Source: DAOUBF01 sp034432795
GTDB taxonomy: Bacteria > Chloroflexota > Anaerolineae > DSLN01
Reading direction: 5' to 3'
Assembly (NCBI GenBank): GCA_034432795.1
Contig: DAOUBF010000043.1
Span: 1 to 47,599 of the forward strand
DNA length: 47,599 nucleotides
Shown here piece by piece: positions 40,802 through 47,599 of the stretch. Below the pieces are notes generated by a model that saw only the letters and a list, made by a program, of their open reading frames with translations, had not been told where the DNA came from and made no database searches. Position 1 is the first letter of the stretch. The number at the start of each line of letters is the position of its first letter. Both the position numbers and the translations under genes were made by a program.

Positions 40802-41537
40802 TATACGGATTCCCACACCCTTGCGGCCCTACACGGGGGGCCAGAGCATTGTGCCTGTGCAGAGCGCGACCGTCGGCGCGGCGCTCAACGAACTGGCGGA
40901 GCGCTACCCTCAATTGCGCCCCCACCTCTTCAACGAGGCCGGGGAACTGCGTAGCTTCGTCAACATCTTCGTGAACAATGAGGACGTGCGCTACCTGCAC
41001 CAGGGCGAAACACCTCTGCGCGAGGAGGATACCATCCGGATCGTGCCTTCCATCGCCGGTGGCGCGGGCGAGGCCGGCGGGGGCGAGAGAAAGGTGGACC
41101 ATATGGCCCTGAAGGTCAATCAGGCATTTATCATCGCCTTGCTTATCGCCGCCTATATTACCAATACGCCCTGGCTGGTGGCATTCGTCGCCGCCGTTAT
41201 GCTCATCGGCACAGTCTGGCCACAGGCGGCGCTGTTCAAAGCCGTATATACTTATGTGCTGAAACCGGCGGGGGTGCTCAAGCCGCGCGTCATCCCTGAT
41301 AACCCGGAGCCGCACCTGTTCGCGCAGGGGTTGGGGGGCGTGTTCCTGGCCCTGTCCAGCCTGGCGCTGCTCGGCCTGAACCAGCCGATTATCGGCTGGG
41401 CGCTGGCCTGGCTGGTGGTGGGGTTGGCCGCGCTTAACCTGTTCGTCGGCTTCTGCGCGGGGTGCTTTATCTACTATCAGCTTAACCGCCTGCATGTGCC
41501 GGGCTTCACCGCCAGCCCAATAGAAAGAAGGAAGTAA
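40794..41537 (+). CDS. CysO/MoaD-like sulfur carrier fused to DUF4395 membrane domain
   Basis: A single 247-aa frame. Residues 1-90 are a ubiquitin-like sulfur carrier (MPSIRIPTPLRPYTGG...FVNIFVNNEDVRYL...DTIRIVPSIAGG), whose diglycine 89-90 is where free CysO ends. The chain continues through a short Gly-rich linker into four membrane helices with DPxPxxFA-like and FCAGCFIYY motifs typical of DUF4395. A sulfur carrier needs a free Gly-Gly to be adenylated and thiolated, so the fusion must be cleaved, or the second part made separately: Met104 (41103) has an AGGTGG site 5 bases upstream. Confidence 0.85.
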   Translation: MPSIRIPTPLRPYTGGQSIVPVQSATVGAALNELAERYPQLRPHLFNEAGELRSFVNIFVNNEDVRYLHQGETPLREEDTIRIVPSIAGGAGEAGGGERKVDHMALKVNQAFIIALLIAAYITNTPWLVAFVAAVMLIGTVWPQAALFKAVYTYVLKPAGVLKPRVIPDNPEPHLFAQGLGGVFLALSSLALLGLNQPIIGWALAWLVVGLAALNLFVGFCAGCFIYYQLNRLHVPGFTASPIERRK

Positions 41538-41538
41538 C

Positions 41539-41991
41539 GTGCTGGAACGTGGACTCTGGGCACTGGTCATTATCGCCGCTGGCGTTACGCTGTATCTGCT
41601 GCTGCGGCACGCCCATCTGGCCTGGGTGCGCCGCCGTGTGAGGCCGGCGGCGTGGCCCGACGGCAAACCGACCCTGCTCTACTTCAGCACGCCGGGCTGT
41701 GCGCCCTGCTGGTCGCTCCAGGCGCCGGCGGTGACGCAGGTAGAAGGCGAACTGGGCGAGGCCATCCGTGTGGTGCGCGTAGATGCGCTACTCCAGCCCG
41801 ACGAAGCCGCCCGCTGGGGCGTTCTGAGCGTGCCCACCACCATCATCCTGGACCCTCGCGGCGAGGTGCGTTATTTTAACCACGGCTACGTGACCGCCGA
41901 GGTCTTAAAGCGCCAGATCAACACGTTGGACGGAGGACGGAAGACGAAGGACGAACTCACCCCCTCTGTCCCGCACAGGAGGTTATTATGA
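41539..41991 (+). CDS. Membrane-anchored thioredoxin-like protein
   Basis: A 150-aa protein with an N-terminal helix (about 6-23) and a thioredoxin domain: LLYFSTPGCAPCWSLQAPAV (Cys54, Cys57), VRVDALLQPDEAARWGV, SVPTTIILDPRG and a Gly-Tyr end. Such TlpA/TrxA proteins pair with DUF4395 in other genomes and may reduce a thiocarboxylate, persulfide or adduct. GTG at 41539 follows AAGGAAG. The C-terminal tail (about 131-143) is encoded by a GACGGA-type repeat. It overlaps moeZ by 4 bp (ATGA). Confidence 0.8.
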   Translation: MLERGLWALVIIAAGVTLYLLLRHAHLAWVRRRVRPAAWPDGKPTLLYFSTPGCAPCWSLQAPAVTQVEGELGEAIRVVRVDALLQPDEAARWGVLSVPTTIILDPRGEVRYFNHGYVTAEVLKRQINTLDGGRKTKDELTPSVPHRRLL

Positions 41992-43169
41992 TCGCCTTGG
42001 ACAAGACCGTACCGGAGGTTGAGCTTTCTAACGAGGAAATCCGGCGCTACAGCCGCCACCTGATCATGCCGGAGGTGGCCCTGGCCGGGCAAAAGAAGCT
42101 CAAAGCGGCCAGTGTGCTGCTCGTCGGCGCGGGCGGGCTGGGTTCGCCGCTGGCGCTGTACCTGGCGGCGGCGGGCATCGGGCGCATCGGGCTGGTGGAC
42201 TACGATGTCGTGGATGCCACCAACCTGCAACGCCAGGTCATTCACGGCACGAAGGCCATCGGGCGCTCCAAGCTGGAATCGGCCAAAGAACGTATGTTGG
42301 ACCTCAACCCCTTCATCCAGGTGGACACTTACGAGACCGTCCTGACCTCGGAGAACGCGCTGGACATCTTGAGGGACTATGATGTGATCGTGGACGGGAC
42401 GGACAACTTCCCCACGCGCTACCTGGTCAACGACGCCTGCGTGCTCCTGGGCAAACCCAACGTGTATGGCTCCATCTTCCGCTTTGAGGGGCAGGTGTCG
42501 GTGTTTTACGCCAAAGAGGGGCCTTGCTATCGCTGTCTGTTCCCCACGCCGCCGCCGCCGGGGCTGGTGCCGAGCTGCGCCGAGGGCGGCGTCCTGGGCA
42601 TCCTGCCGGGCACCATTGGCACGCTCCAGGCCACCGAAACGATCAAGCTCATCCTGGGCATCGGCGAGCCGCTGATCGGGCGCCTGCTCCTGTACGATGC
42701 GCTGCAAATGCGCTTTGAGGAGGTCAAGCTGCGCAAGAACCCGAAGTGTCCGGTCTGTGGCGAGAACCCCACAGTGACGCAGTTGATTGACTACGAGGCC
42801 TTCTGCGGGATGCCCGCGCACGACCGTGAGGATGGCAGCGGCCTGGCGTCGGAGTGGGAGATCACGCCGCGTGAACTCAAGGAGCGCCTGGAGCGCGGTG
42901 AGCGCATCGTGATCGTGGACGTGCGCGAGCCGCACGAATGGGACATCGCCCACATTGAGGGGGCCCGCCTGATCCCCCTGGGTGAACTGGCGGCGCGGGT
43001 GCACGAACTGGATAGCGCCGATCAGATCGTCCTGCACTGCAAGACCGGGGCACGCAGCGCCAGGGCGCTGGAGTTCCTGCGGGGGATCGGCTTCCGTAAG
43101 CTGAAGAACCTCAAAGGCGGGATCAACGCCTGGGCGCGCGAGGTGGACCCCCGCCTGCCGACGTACTGA
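41988..43169 (+). CDS. moeZ: MoeZ-type E1-like adenylyltransferase/sulfurtransferase
   Basis: A 393-aa protein: a ThiF/MoeB adenylation domain with VGAGGLGSPLALYLAAAGIG, DYDVVDATNLQRQVIH, zinc cysteines (CYRC, CPVCG) and PSCAEGGVLG, then a C-terminal rhodanese domain with DVREPHEWDIAHIEGA and HCKTGARS (active Cys about 349). In mycobacteria MoeZ adenylates and thiolates CysO and MoaD-type carriers. Here it would activate the carrier encoded two genes upstream once its Gly-Gly end is free. Confidence 0.93.
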   Translation: MIALDKTVPEVELSNEEIRRYSRHLIMPEVALAGQKKLKAASVLLVGAGGLGSPLALYLAAAGIGRIGLVDYDVVDATNLQRQVIHGTKAIGRSKLESAKERMLDLNPFIQVDTYETVLTSENALDILRDYDVIVDGTDNFPTRYLVNDACVLLGKPNVYGSIFRFEGQVSVFYAKEGPCYRCLFPTPPPPGLVPSCAEGGVLGILPGTIGTLQATETIKLILGIGEPLIGRLLLYDALQMRFEEVKLRKNPKCPVCGENPTVTQLIDYEAFCGMPAHDREDGSGLASEWEITPRELKERLERGERIVIVDVREPHEWDIAHIEGARLIPLGELAARVHELDSADQIVLHCKTGARSARALEFLRGIGFRKLKNLKGGINAWAREVDPRLPTY

Positions 43170-43584
43170 CGACGGCCGGACGACGGGGGACAGACGACGG
43201 AAGATAAGCATCCGTCCCCCGTCGGTTGTCCTCCGCCGGGCACGCAGCGCCCATTCGTCCTCTGTCCGCTTACGAGCGCCGTGGCCGCTTGAAGAAGCGG
43301 TGGAACTGTTATCCGTTGGGATCTCCGGCCTCTTCTTGCGTGTCCCCGAGAGCAGAGGCTGAAACGGGGTCTTGACCAGCCAGGCAAAGCCCGGTCTGGA
43401 GGGATTGACTCTCTATTGCTACTGGGATGAGTGCCCCTGCCCCAGGCTAACTCAGATCATCTCCACCGGTGAGCATTTTGATCAAATTAAATTGAGGGGA
43501 TTACGCGCATAGACCCTCTGCGCTTGTTTAAACAAGCGCAGCCCTCCTGAGGTCTGGGCATGAGGGGCGCGCTATACCGGGCTT
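43170..43584. other. Intergenic region with GACGGA-type repeat and perfect palindrome
   Basis: No gene is seen. It begins with GGACGACGGGGGACAGACGA-like simple sequence, similar to tracts near 8410, 29310 and 41930, and ends with a 24-bp palindrome. It separates two convergent genes, so it probably holds transcript ends. Confidence 0.6.
43518..43541. terminator. 24-bp perfect palindrome between convergent genes
   Basis: The arm CTGCGCTTGTTT is followed at once by its exact reverse complement. As RNA it gives GCGCTTG/CAAGCGC with a TTTAAA loop in either direction. It sits between the moeZ 3' end and the SIS-gene 3' end, which suits a two-way terminator, but no clear T-run follows on either side; a dimeric protein site is the alternative. 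Confidence 0.5.
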
Positions 43585-44163
43585 CTAAGGCGCCGCAGCG
43601 GCCGCCAGCGCATGGCTCAACTCGCGCATACGGATCGTCACCAGGTGGTGCAGGATGAGATGGGCGTTCTCCACCTGCTCAATGCACGTGCTGGGCACCG
43701 CGATGAGCAGGTCCACCAGGTCGGCCAGGCGGCCACCCCCCTGCCCTGTCCAGCCGATCGTCGTCGCGCCCTGGGTGCGGGCGAATTCCACCGCCTTGAG
43801 CACGTTGGGCGAGTTGCCGCTGGTGGAGATAGCGATGACCACGTCGCCGGGTTGCAGCAGGTTCGCCAGTTGCTCGGCAAAGACGTTCTCGTAGCCCAGG
43901 TCGTTCGCCAGCGCCGAGAAGACTTCCATATTATCGGTCAACGCCGTCACGCGGAAGCGCGGCACGCCAGGCATGACCGTGTTCTTCCCCAGATCGCAGG
44001 CGAAGTGCGAGGCAGTGGAGGCGCTGCCCCCGTTGCCTACAATAAAGATCGTTCGGCCTTCCAGCCGCGCCTGCTGCAGGATATCCAGCATGGCCTCAAT
44101 CGGCGCGTGGGGCAGAGCGGCCAGGGCTTCCCCCAGTTCACGGAAATACGCTGCGATGTCCAT
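43585..44163 (-). CDS. gmhA: SIS-domain phosphosugar isomerase, GmhA-like
   Basis: A 192-aa protein with the SIS fold: IFIVGNGGSASTASHFACDLGKN, a second phosphate loop ISTSGNSPNVLKAVEFAR, and the C-terminal EQVENAHLILHHLV helix, matching D-sedoheptulose-7-phosphate isomerase. GmhA makes D-glycero-D-manno-heptose-7-phosphate for envelope or S-layer glycans. DnaA-binding DiaA has the same fold and cannot be ruled out. It is divergent from the MBL-fold gene. Confidence 0.85.
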   Translation of the reverse strand: MDIAAYFRELGEALAALPHAPIEAMLDILQQARLEGRTIFIVGNGGSASTASHFACDLGKNTVMPGVPRFRVTALTDNMEVFSALANDLGYENVFAEQLANLLQPGDVVIAISTSGNSPNVLKAVEFARTQGATTIGWTGQGGGRLADLVDLLIAVPSTCIEQVENAHLILHHLVTIRMRELSHALAAAAAP

Positions 44164-44258
44164 AGCCTATATTCTATCACAGATTATGTGCTATACTCCC
44201 ATGCTAGCCGAAATCGGTAGGAATTGGGTAGGAAATTCGTTAAGAACAGGAGGTCGCC

Positions 44259-44879
44259 ATGCTGGACAAACTGCACTGGCTGGGCCATGACAGCTTTCGT
44301 ATGGATGGCCCACCGGTTATCTACATTGACCCCTGGCAGCTTAAGGGCCAACCGCCCCAGGCCGATCTGGTCCTGGTCAGCCACGATCACTATGACCATT
44401 GCTCGCCGGGGGACGTGAACCGCGTGCGCGGGCCGAAGACGGTGGTGATCGCCAACCCCTCGGCAGCGGCCAAACTGGGCCGGGATGTTCGCGTGATCCG
44501 CGCCGGTGAGACGCAGACCATCGGCGACGTGACCGTTGAGGCCGTCCCGGCCTACAACATCGGCAAACGCTTCCATCCCAAAGAGGCAGGCGGCGTGGGG
44601 TATATTGTGACCGTTGGAGGCACCCGGCTCTACTTCGCTGGCGATACCGATCTGATCCCGGAGATGGACCAGATCCGCTGCGATATTGCTCTCCTGCCGG
44701 TCAGCGGCGTGTACGTGATGACGGCGGAGGAGGCGGCGCGGGCCGCCGGGCGCATCAAGCCTAAAATCGCCATCCCCATGCATTACGGGGCCGGCGTGGC
44801 CGGGAGCGAGGCGGACGCCCGCCGCTTCCAGGAGCTATGTCCGCCGGGGATTGAAGTGCATATCCTCCGTGCGGAGTAG
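44259..44879 (+). CDS. Metallo-beta-lactamase-fold hydrolase, UlaG/UPF0173-like
   Basis: A 206-aa protein with the metal motif HDHYDH (VLVSHDHYDHCSP), GDTD and a C-terminal MHYG, the usual ligands of the MBL fold. The short size and IGDVTVEAVPAYN fit the UlaG-like/UPF0173 hydrolase group, whose natural substrate is often unknown. ATG follows AGGAGG. A TGCTATACT extended -10 lies about 65 bp upstream. Confidence 0.85.
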   Translation: MLDKLHWLGHDSFRMDGPPVIYIDPWQLKGQPPQADLVLVSHDHYDHCSPGDVNRVRGPKTVVIANPSAAAKLGRDVRVIRAGETQTIGDVTVEAVPAYNIGKRFHPKEAGGVGYIVTVGGTRLYFAGDTDLIPEMDQIRCDIALLPVSGVYVMTAEEAARAAGRIKPKIAIPMHYGAGVAGSEADARRFQELCPPGIEVHILRAE

Positions 44880-44890
44880 GCAGCCAATCA

Positions 44891-44971
44891 CCGCAGAGCA
44901 CGCAAAGGGGGCCAGCGTAACTGCGAAAAGTCGCATACGTGTTTCTCCCAGGCTCCCTGCGCGCTCTGCGG
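44891..44971. repeat. Inverted pair of CCGCAGAGC elements
   Basis: CCGCAGAGCACGCA (44891-44904) and TGCGCGCTCTGCGG (44958-44971) are inverted with one mismatch, enclosing 53 bases. The motif is a common intergenic repeat type in GC-rich genomes. Confidence 0.55.
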
Positions 44972-44997
44972 CGAGACCTGAACACCAGCCGTCAGGG

Positions 44998-45025
44998 GTA
45001 GGGGTGCAACGAATCGCGCCCCTAC
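44998..45025. repeat. GTAGGGG...CCCCTAC palindromic repeat at a cupredoxin stop
   Basis: Seven-base arms enclose an imperfect loop with GCAACGAATCGC. The TAG stop of the tandem cupredoxin gene lies inside the right arm, as at 2410-2438. Confidence 0.65.
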
Positions 45026-45861
45026 TTAACGGTGAAGGGCATAATCATACCGAGTTCGCTGTGCGCTTTGCCGCTTGCCGGATCGGGCACATTGCAAAGC
45101 GCAATGTAGTTGCCCGGCTGGAGGTCAAGGACCAGCCAGGCGGACTTGCCCACACTCAGCGCCTGCATGCCGCCGACCGCCTCAAAGGGCGGCGGGCCAG
45201 CGGGCGATTGGAAGAACGCACCGACATCATCCATCGTCTTGCCAGGGGCGAGCTTGAAGATCACCATCTCATGAAGCTGGGGCCCTGCGTTCTTGATCTC
45301 CCAGGTCTGCTTACCGGCCTTGACCTCTGCGGGCATCTCAAAGCCGAAGTCCTTGAGGACAATGCTCAGGTTAGCCTGTGGGGCCTGCGCGCCACTCTGA
45401 CCGGCGGCGACGACCTGGATTGGCTTGACCATGCCCTTGGCAAGGTGAGGGACACCGTCTGCGCTGGGGATGAAGCACAGCAGCACATAATTGCCCGCTT
45501 TCAGGTCCAACACCACCTCCTGGCTTTTGCCGGGGTCAAGGACGCTAGGCCCGCCGACAAACTCCAGGAGAGCCATCGCGGCCTCCTCCCCCTGTGCCAG
45601 CGCGGCCTGCAGGTCGGCCATGGTCTTGCCATCCTGCAGGCGTGTCAGTTGCGCATGGTGCAACTCCTGGCCGTTGTTCTCCAGCCGGACCGAGATCAGG
45701 CCCGCGTTCACCTGCGCCGGTGCATCAAAGGCGTAATCCGTAGCCTTGATGACGATCTGGGGAATGGTTACCGCCGCTGGCGTCGCACCACAGCCGGTCA
45801 GGACCAGCCCCAGCGCGGCCAGCGCGCTCAACAAGAAAACTACCCAACGTGGATATGACAT
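45022..45861 (-). CDS. Lipoprotein with two tandem blue-copper domains
   Basis: A 279-aa protein with lipobox LVLTGC (Cys24) and two cupredoxin domains (about 35-150 and 162-279). Both keep a full type-1 ligand set: His69 (or 68), Cys129, His139, Met144; and His197, Cys256, His267, Met272. The Cys-to-His spacing is longer than in plastocyanin. Two T1 sites in one lipoprotein could serve as an electron relay on the outer membrane face. No regulator box is seen upstream; AT-rich DNA at 45900-45945 may hold the promoter. ATG follows AAAGGAG. Confidence 0.85.
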   Translation of the reverse strand: MSYPRWVVFLLSALAALGLVLTGCGATPAAVTIPQIVIKATDYAFDAPAQVNAGLISVRLENNGQELHHAQLTRLQDGKTMADLQAALAQGEEAAMALLEFVGGPSVLDPGKSQEVVLDLKAGNYVLLCFIPSADGVPHLAKGMVKPIQVVAAGQSGAQAPQANLSIVLKDFGFEMPAEVKAGKQTWEIKNAGPQLHEMVIFKLAPGKTMDDVGAFFQSPAGPPPFEAVGGMQALSVGKSAWLVLDLQPGNYIALCNVPDPASGKAHSELGMIMPFTVK

Positions 45862-46070
45862 TCTTTTGTCTCCTTTTCAACCGAGCAGCATAACGGACCA
45901 GAGTAGGGAAAAAGCAAATATAAGGTTATAAAAAGTCAGCAAGAAACTTGCATCCTCTAAACGATAGAGGAACGGCTCAGGCGAAAGGCGGAGATAGCAG
46001 GGATGTGCGACACCGGGGTTACAGGATGGGCGAAGCAGGTGTATAGAGAGCGACGCGAAATGACTGGGAG

Positions 46071-46143
46071 TGCCCCCAGCCGGATTCGAACCGGCGTTTT
46101 GGCCTTGAAAGGGCCACGTCCTGGTCCCCTAGACGATGGGGGC
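46071..46143 (-). tRNA. tRNA-Glu (UUC)
   Basis: 73 nt with a 7-bp acceptor stem (GCCCCCA/TGGGGGC), GTCTAGG D-arm, anticodon loop CTTTCAA with TTC, T-arm GCCGG-TTCGAAT-CCGGC and discriminator A; CCA is not encoded. An extended -10 (TGGTATAAT) lies 8 bp upstream on the minus strand (hexamer at 46157-46152). Confidence 0.95.
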
Positions 46144-46187
46144 ACGCGGGCCATTATACCACAGAATAGATGTCCCCGCGAGGTGGC

Positions 46188-46216
46188 TGGACAAAATGGC
46201 TAAAATCGGGTATACT
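46188..46216 (+). promoter_or_regulatory. rpsT promoter
   Basis: TGGACA (46188-46193), 17 bp, TATACT (46211-46216). It is divergent from the tRNA promoter and about 50 bp before the rpsT start. Confidence 0.75.
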
Positions 46217-46268
46217 CCCTTGCCGCCAGACGATAGCGATCACGGATAGCTAGGAAGGAAGGGACACA

Positions 46269-46541
46269 TTGGCGAACACCAAATCCGCTCTCAAGCGTAT
46301 GCGCAGCAACATGCGCAAGCGCCTGCGCAACCGCATGATCCTGTCGCGCACCCGCACGGCCCTGCGACGTGCCCGCGAGGCCCTGGCCGCCGGCCAGCCA
46401 AATGAAGCCCTCATCCGCGAGGCCATCAGCCAGCTTGACCGGGCCGCTGCCAAGGGCGTGATCCATCGCAACAACGCCGCCCGGCGCAAGTCGCGCCTGA
46501 TGAAGCGCCTCAACGCGCTCCTGGCCGCCCAGGCCGGGTAA
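46269..46541 (+). CDS. rpsT: 30S ribosomal protein S20
   Basis: A 90-aa, Arg/Lys-rich protein: MANTKSALKRMRSNMRKRLRNR at the N-terminus and HRNNAARRKSRLMKRLN at the C-terminus, the S20 signature. It binds 16S rRNA during small-subunit assembly. The start is TTG, with AGGAAGG upstream; TTG starts are typical of rpsT, which in E. coli helps autoregulation. Confidence 0.97.
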   Translation: MANTKSALKRMRSNMRKRLRNRMILSRTRTALRRAREALAAGQPNEALIREAISQLDRAAAKGVIHRNNAARRKSRLMKRLNALLAAQAG

Positions 46542-46576
46542 CCCTCTGAGTGGCGCCCTTCCACAACGATCATGTG

Positions 46577-46609
46577 GGCACTGCCCTATCCAGAGGACAG
46601 TGCCTTTTT
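46577..46609 (+). terminator. Intrinsic terminator after rpsT
   Basis: GGCACTG and CAGTGCC pair around 14 bases and are followed by TTTTT. Confidence 0.85.
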
Positions 46610-46708
46610 CTACGTTCTACCCCCCTGGCGCAATTCGCCACTCCGGTGTACATTAATATGCTGAGCCTCGGCTTGAGGCCAACTCTATCCCATTTAAGGA
46701 GAACATCC

Positions 46709-47203
46709 ATGATCAGCCAGGCCATGCAAGATGCGATCAACGAACAGATCAAGAACGAGTTCTACTCATCCTACCTCTATCTCTCCATGTCGGCCTACTT
46801 CAACGCGCTCAACCTGCCGGGCTTCGCCAGTTGGATGCGCGCCCAAAGCGCCGAGGAGTACGGCCACGCCATGAAGCTCCTGGATTACCTGGAGGACCAG
46901 CAGGCTAAGGTCCAGCTTAAGGCCATTGACCAGCCACCGTCGGAGTTCGCCTCGTTGGTGGATGTCTGGCAGCAGACGCTGGACCACGAGCGTCGCGTGA
47001 CCGCGATGATCAACCAGCTCTATGACCTGGCCGTCAAAGAGAACGACTACGCCACCCAGGCCATGCTCAACTGGTTCGTCTCCGAGCAGGTGGAGGAGGA
47101 GAAGACCGCCAGCCTGATCCTGGAGCAAGTGAAGATGATCGGCACGTCGGGCACGGCGCTGTTCTTCATGGACCGGCACGTGGGCAAGATGCGCGAGGAG
47201 TGA
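46709..47203 (+). CDS. Ferritin (non-heme)
   Basis: A 164-aa four-helix ferritin. Ferroxidase ligands are visible: Glu in QIKNEFYSSYLYLSM, ExxH in SAEEYGHAMKLLDYL, Glu in HERRV and the C-terminal EEEKTAS. It oxidises and stores iron in a 24-mer shell. ATG at 46709 follows TAAGGAG by 7 bases; the longer frame contains the rpsT terminator and is rejected. The stop is 5 bases before the next start. Confidence 0.95.
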   Translation: MISQAMQDAINEQIKNEFYSSYLYLSMSAYFNALNLPGFASWMRAQSAEEYGHAMKLLDYLEDQQAKVQLKAIDQPPSEFASLVDVWQQTLDHERRVTAMINQLYDLAVKENDYATQAMLNWFVSEQVEEEKTASLILEQVKMIGTSGTALFFMDRHVGKMREE

Positions 47204-47208
47204 GCGCG

Positions 47209-47496
47209 ATGGCCGCCTATGTGATTGTGGACATCCAGGTCACCGACCCGGCAGGGTATGCGGAGTATCGCCAGTTGGCGCCCCCGATTGTGGCGGCCTA
47301 TGGGGGGAAGTACCTGGTGCGCGGCGGGGCTTTGGAGACGCTTGAAGGCGATTGGGCCCCCCAACGCCTGGTCATCCTGGAATTCCCCAACGTCGCCCAG
47401 GCCAAAGCCTGGTGGGACTCGCCGGAGTATCGCCCTCTGCGAGAAATGCGCCAGCGAACGACCCTCTCCAGGATGGTCGTCGTTGAAGGGGTGTAA
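47209..47496 (+). CDS. DUF1330 family protein
   Basis: A 95-aa ferredoxin-like alpha/beta-barrel domain protein: AAYVIVDIQVTDPAGYAEYRQ, GGKYLVRGG, LVILEFPNVAQAKAWWDSPEYRPL. This is the standard DUF1330 layout, a dimeric family with no firm function. ATG at 47209 is preceded by GAGGAG at the ferritin stop, so it is likely cotranslated with ferritin. Confidence 0.9.
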   Translation: MAAYVIVDIQVTDPAGYAEYRQLAPPIVAAYGGKYLVRGGALETLEGDWAPQRLVILEFPNVAQAKAWWDSPEYRPLREMRQRTTLSRMVVVEGV

Positions 47497-47599
47497 ACGC
47501 CGGCCTCCAAACAACTCCGGCCAGTCGGGGCCAAGACCTCTCGCCTGAGCGGCCGGGGGGCAAATAACGCTCTATGACGGAGGATACGCACGGGGCCGC

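Overview
The window is GC-rich, tightly packed bacterial DNA, and most of its first 37 kb is read from the minus strand. No rRNA or taxonomic marker settles the host. The gene mix points to a Chloroflexota bacterium, probably Anaerolineae-like: a CcmI-like zinc-ribbon gene beside ccmH and ccmF, LCP and LysM proteins with Pro/Thr linkers, a CysM/Mec/CysO/MoeZ sulfur cluster, many cupredoxins, and dispersed GC-rich palindromes. This placement is inference.

Positions 1-19000 look like one copper regulon. A long minus-strand operon (7807 to 52) encodes a CopA-type P1B ATPase, two membrane-anchored cupredoxins, a small membrane protein, a cytochrome b with no Rieske partner, an exported protein whose mature end would be histidine, a CcdA/DsbD-type thiol transporter, a YHS metal protein, Lgt and a 52-aa membrane peptide. 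A second operon (12978 to 8068) carries cytochrome c maturation genes (ccmG-like, ccmF, ccmH, ccmI-like) behind two exported or anchored proteins of unknown function. Small metal-cluster proteins follow (DUF2180, DUF5676, SHOCT, DUF2933-like, HMA), with an FAD oxidoreductase. An OmpR-family regulator and its kinase lie at 16745-18998. Four promoters here carry four direct CTGAGG-type repeats spaced exactly 11 bp, each array starting 10 bp from a -10 hexamer. A fifth promoter has a degenerate version in the same register. This is the architecture of a PhoB/OmpR-type activator and ties the genes together.

Positions 19193-27153 hold a second respiratory unit: di-heme cytochrome c with a helical-repeat tail, Rieske protein, split cytochrome b, blue-copper lipoprotein and a GltD-like FAD/Fe-S oxidoreductase, then a second two-component system. 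A different 11-bp repeat array lies before this operon. Positions 27661-37248 contain cell-envelope LCP and LysM proteins, a histidine-kinase-like protein lacking the phosphoacceptor histidine, fmt, ychF and a 1081-aa sensor kinase. A beta-class DNA methyltransferase with a probable restriction partner (37390-38815) has lower GC and looks acquired.

Positions 39118-43169 are a plus-strand sulfur operon: promoter, about 200 nt of structured leader ending in a terminator-like helix, CysM, Mec (JAMM peptidase), a CysO/MoaD sulfur carrier fused to a DUF4395 membrane domain, a thioredoxin-like protein and MoeZ. The carrier's diglycine is buried inside the fusion, beside a peptidase of the family that acts on carrier C-termini. 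The rest holds a SIS isomerase, a metallo-beta-lactamase-fold hydrolase, a tandem blue-copper lipoprotein, tRNA-Glu(UUC), rpsT, ferritin and a DUF1330 protein.
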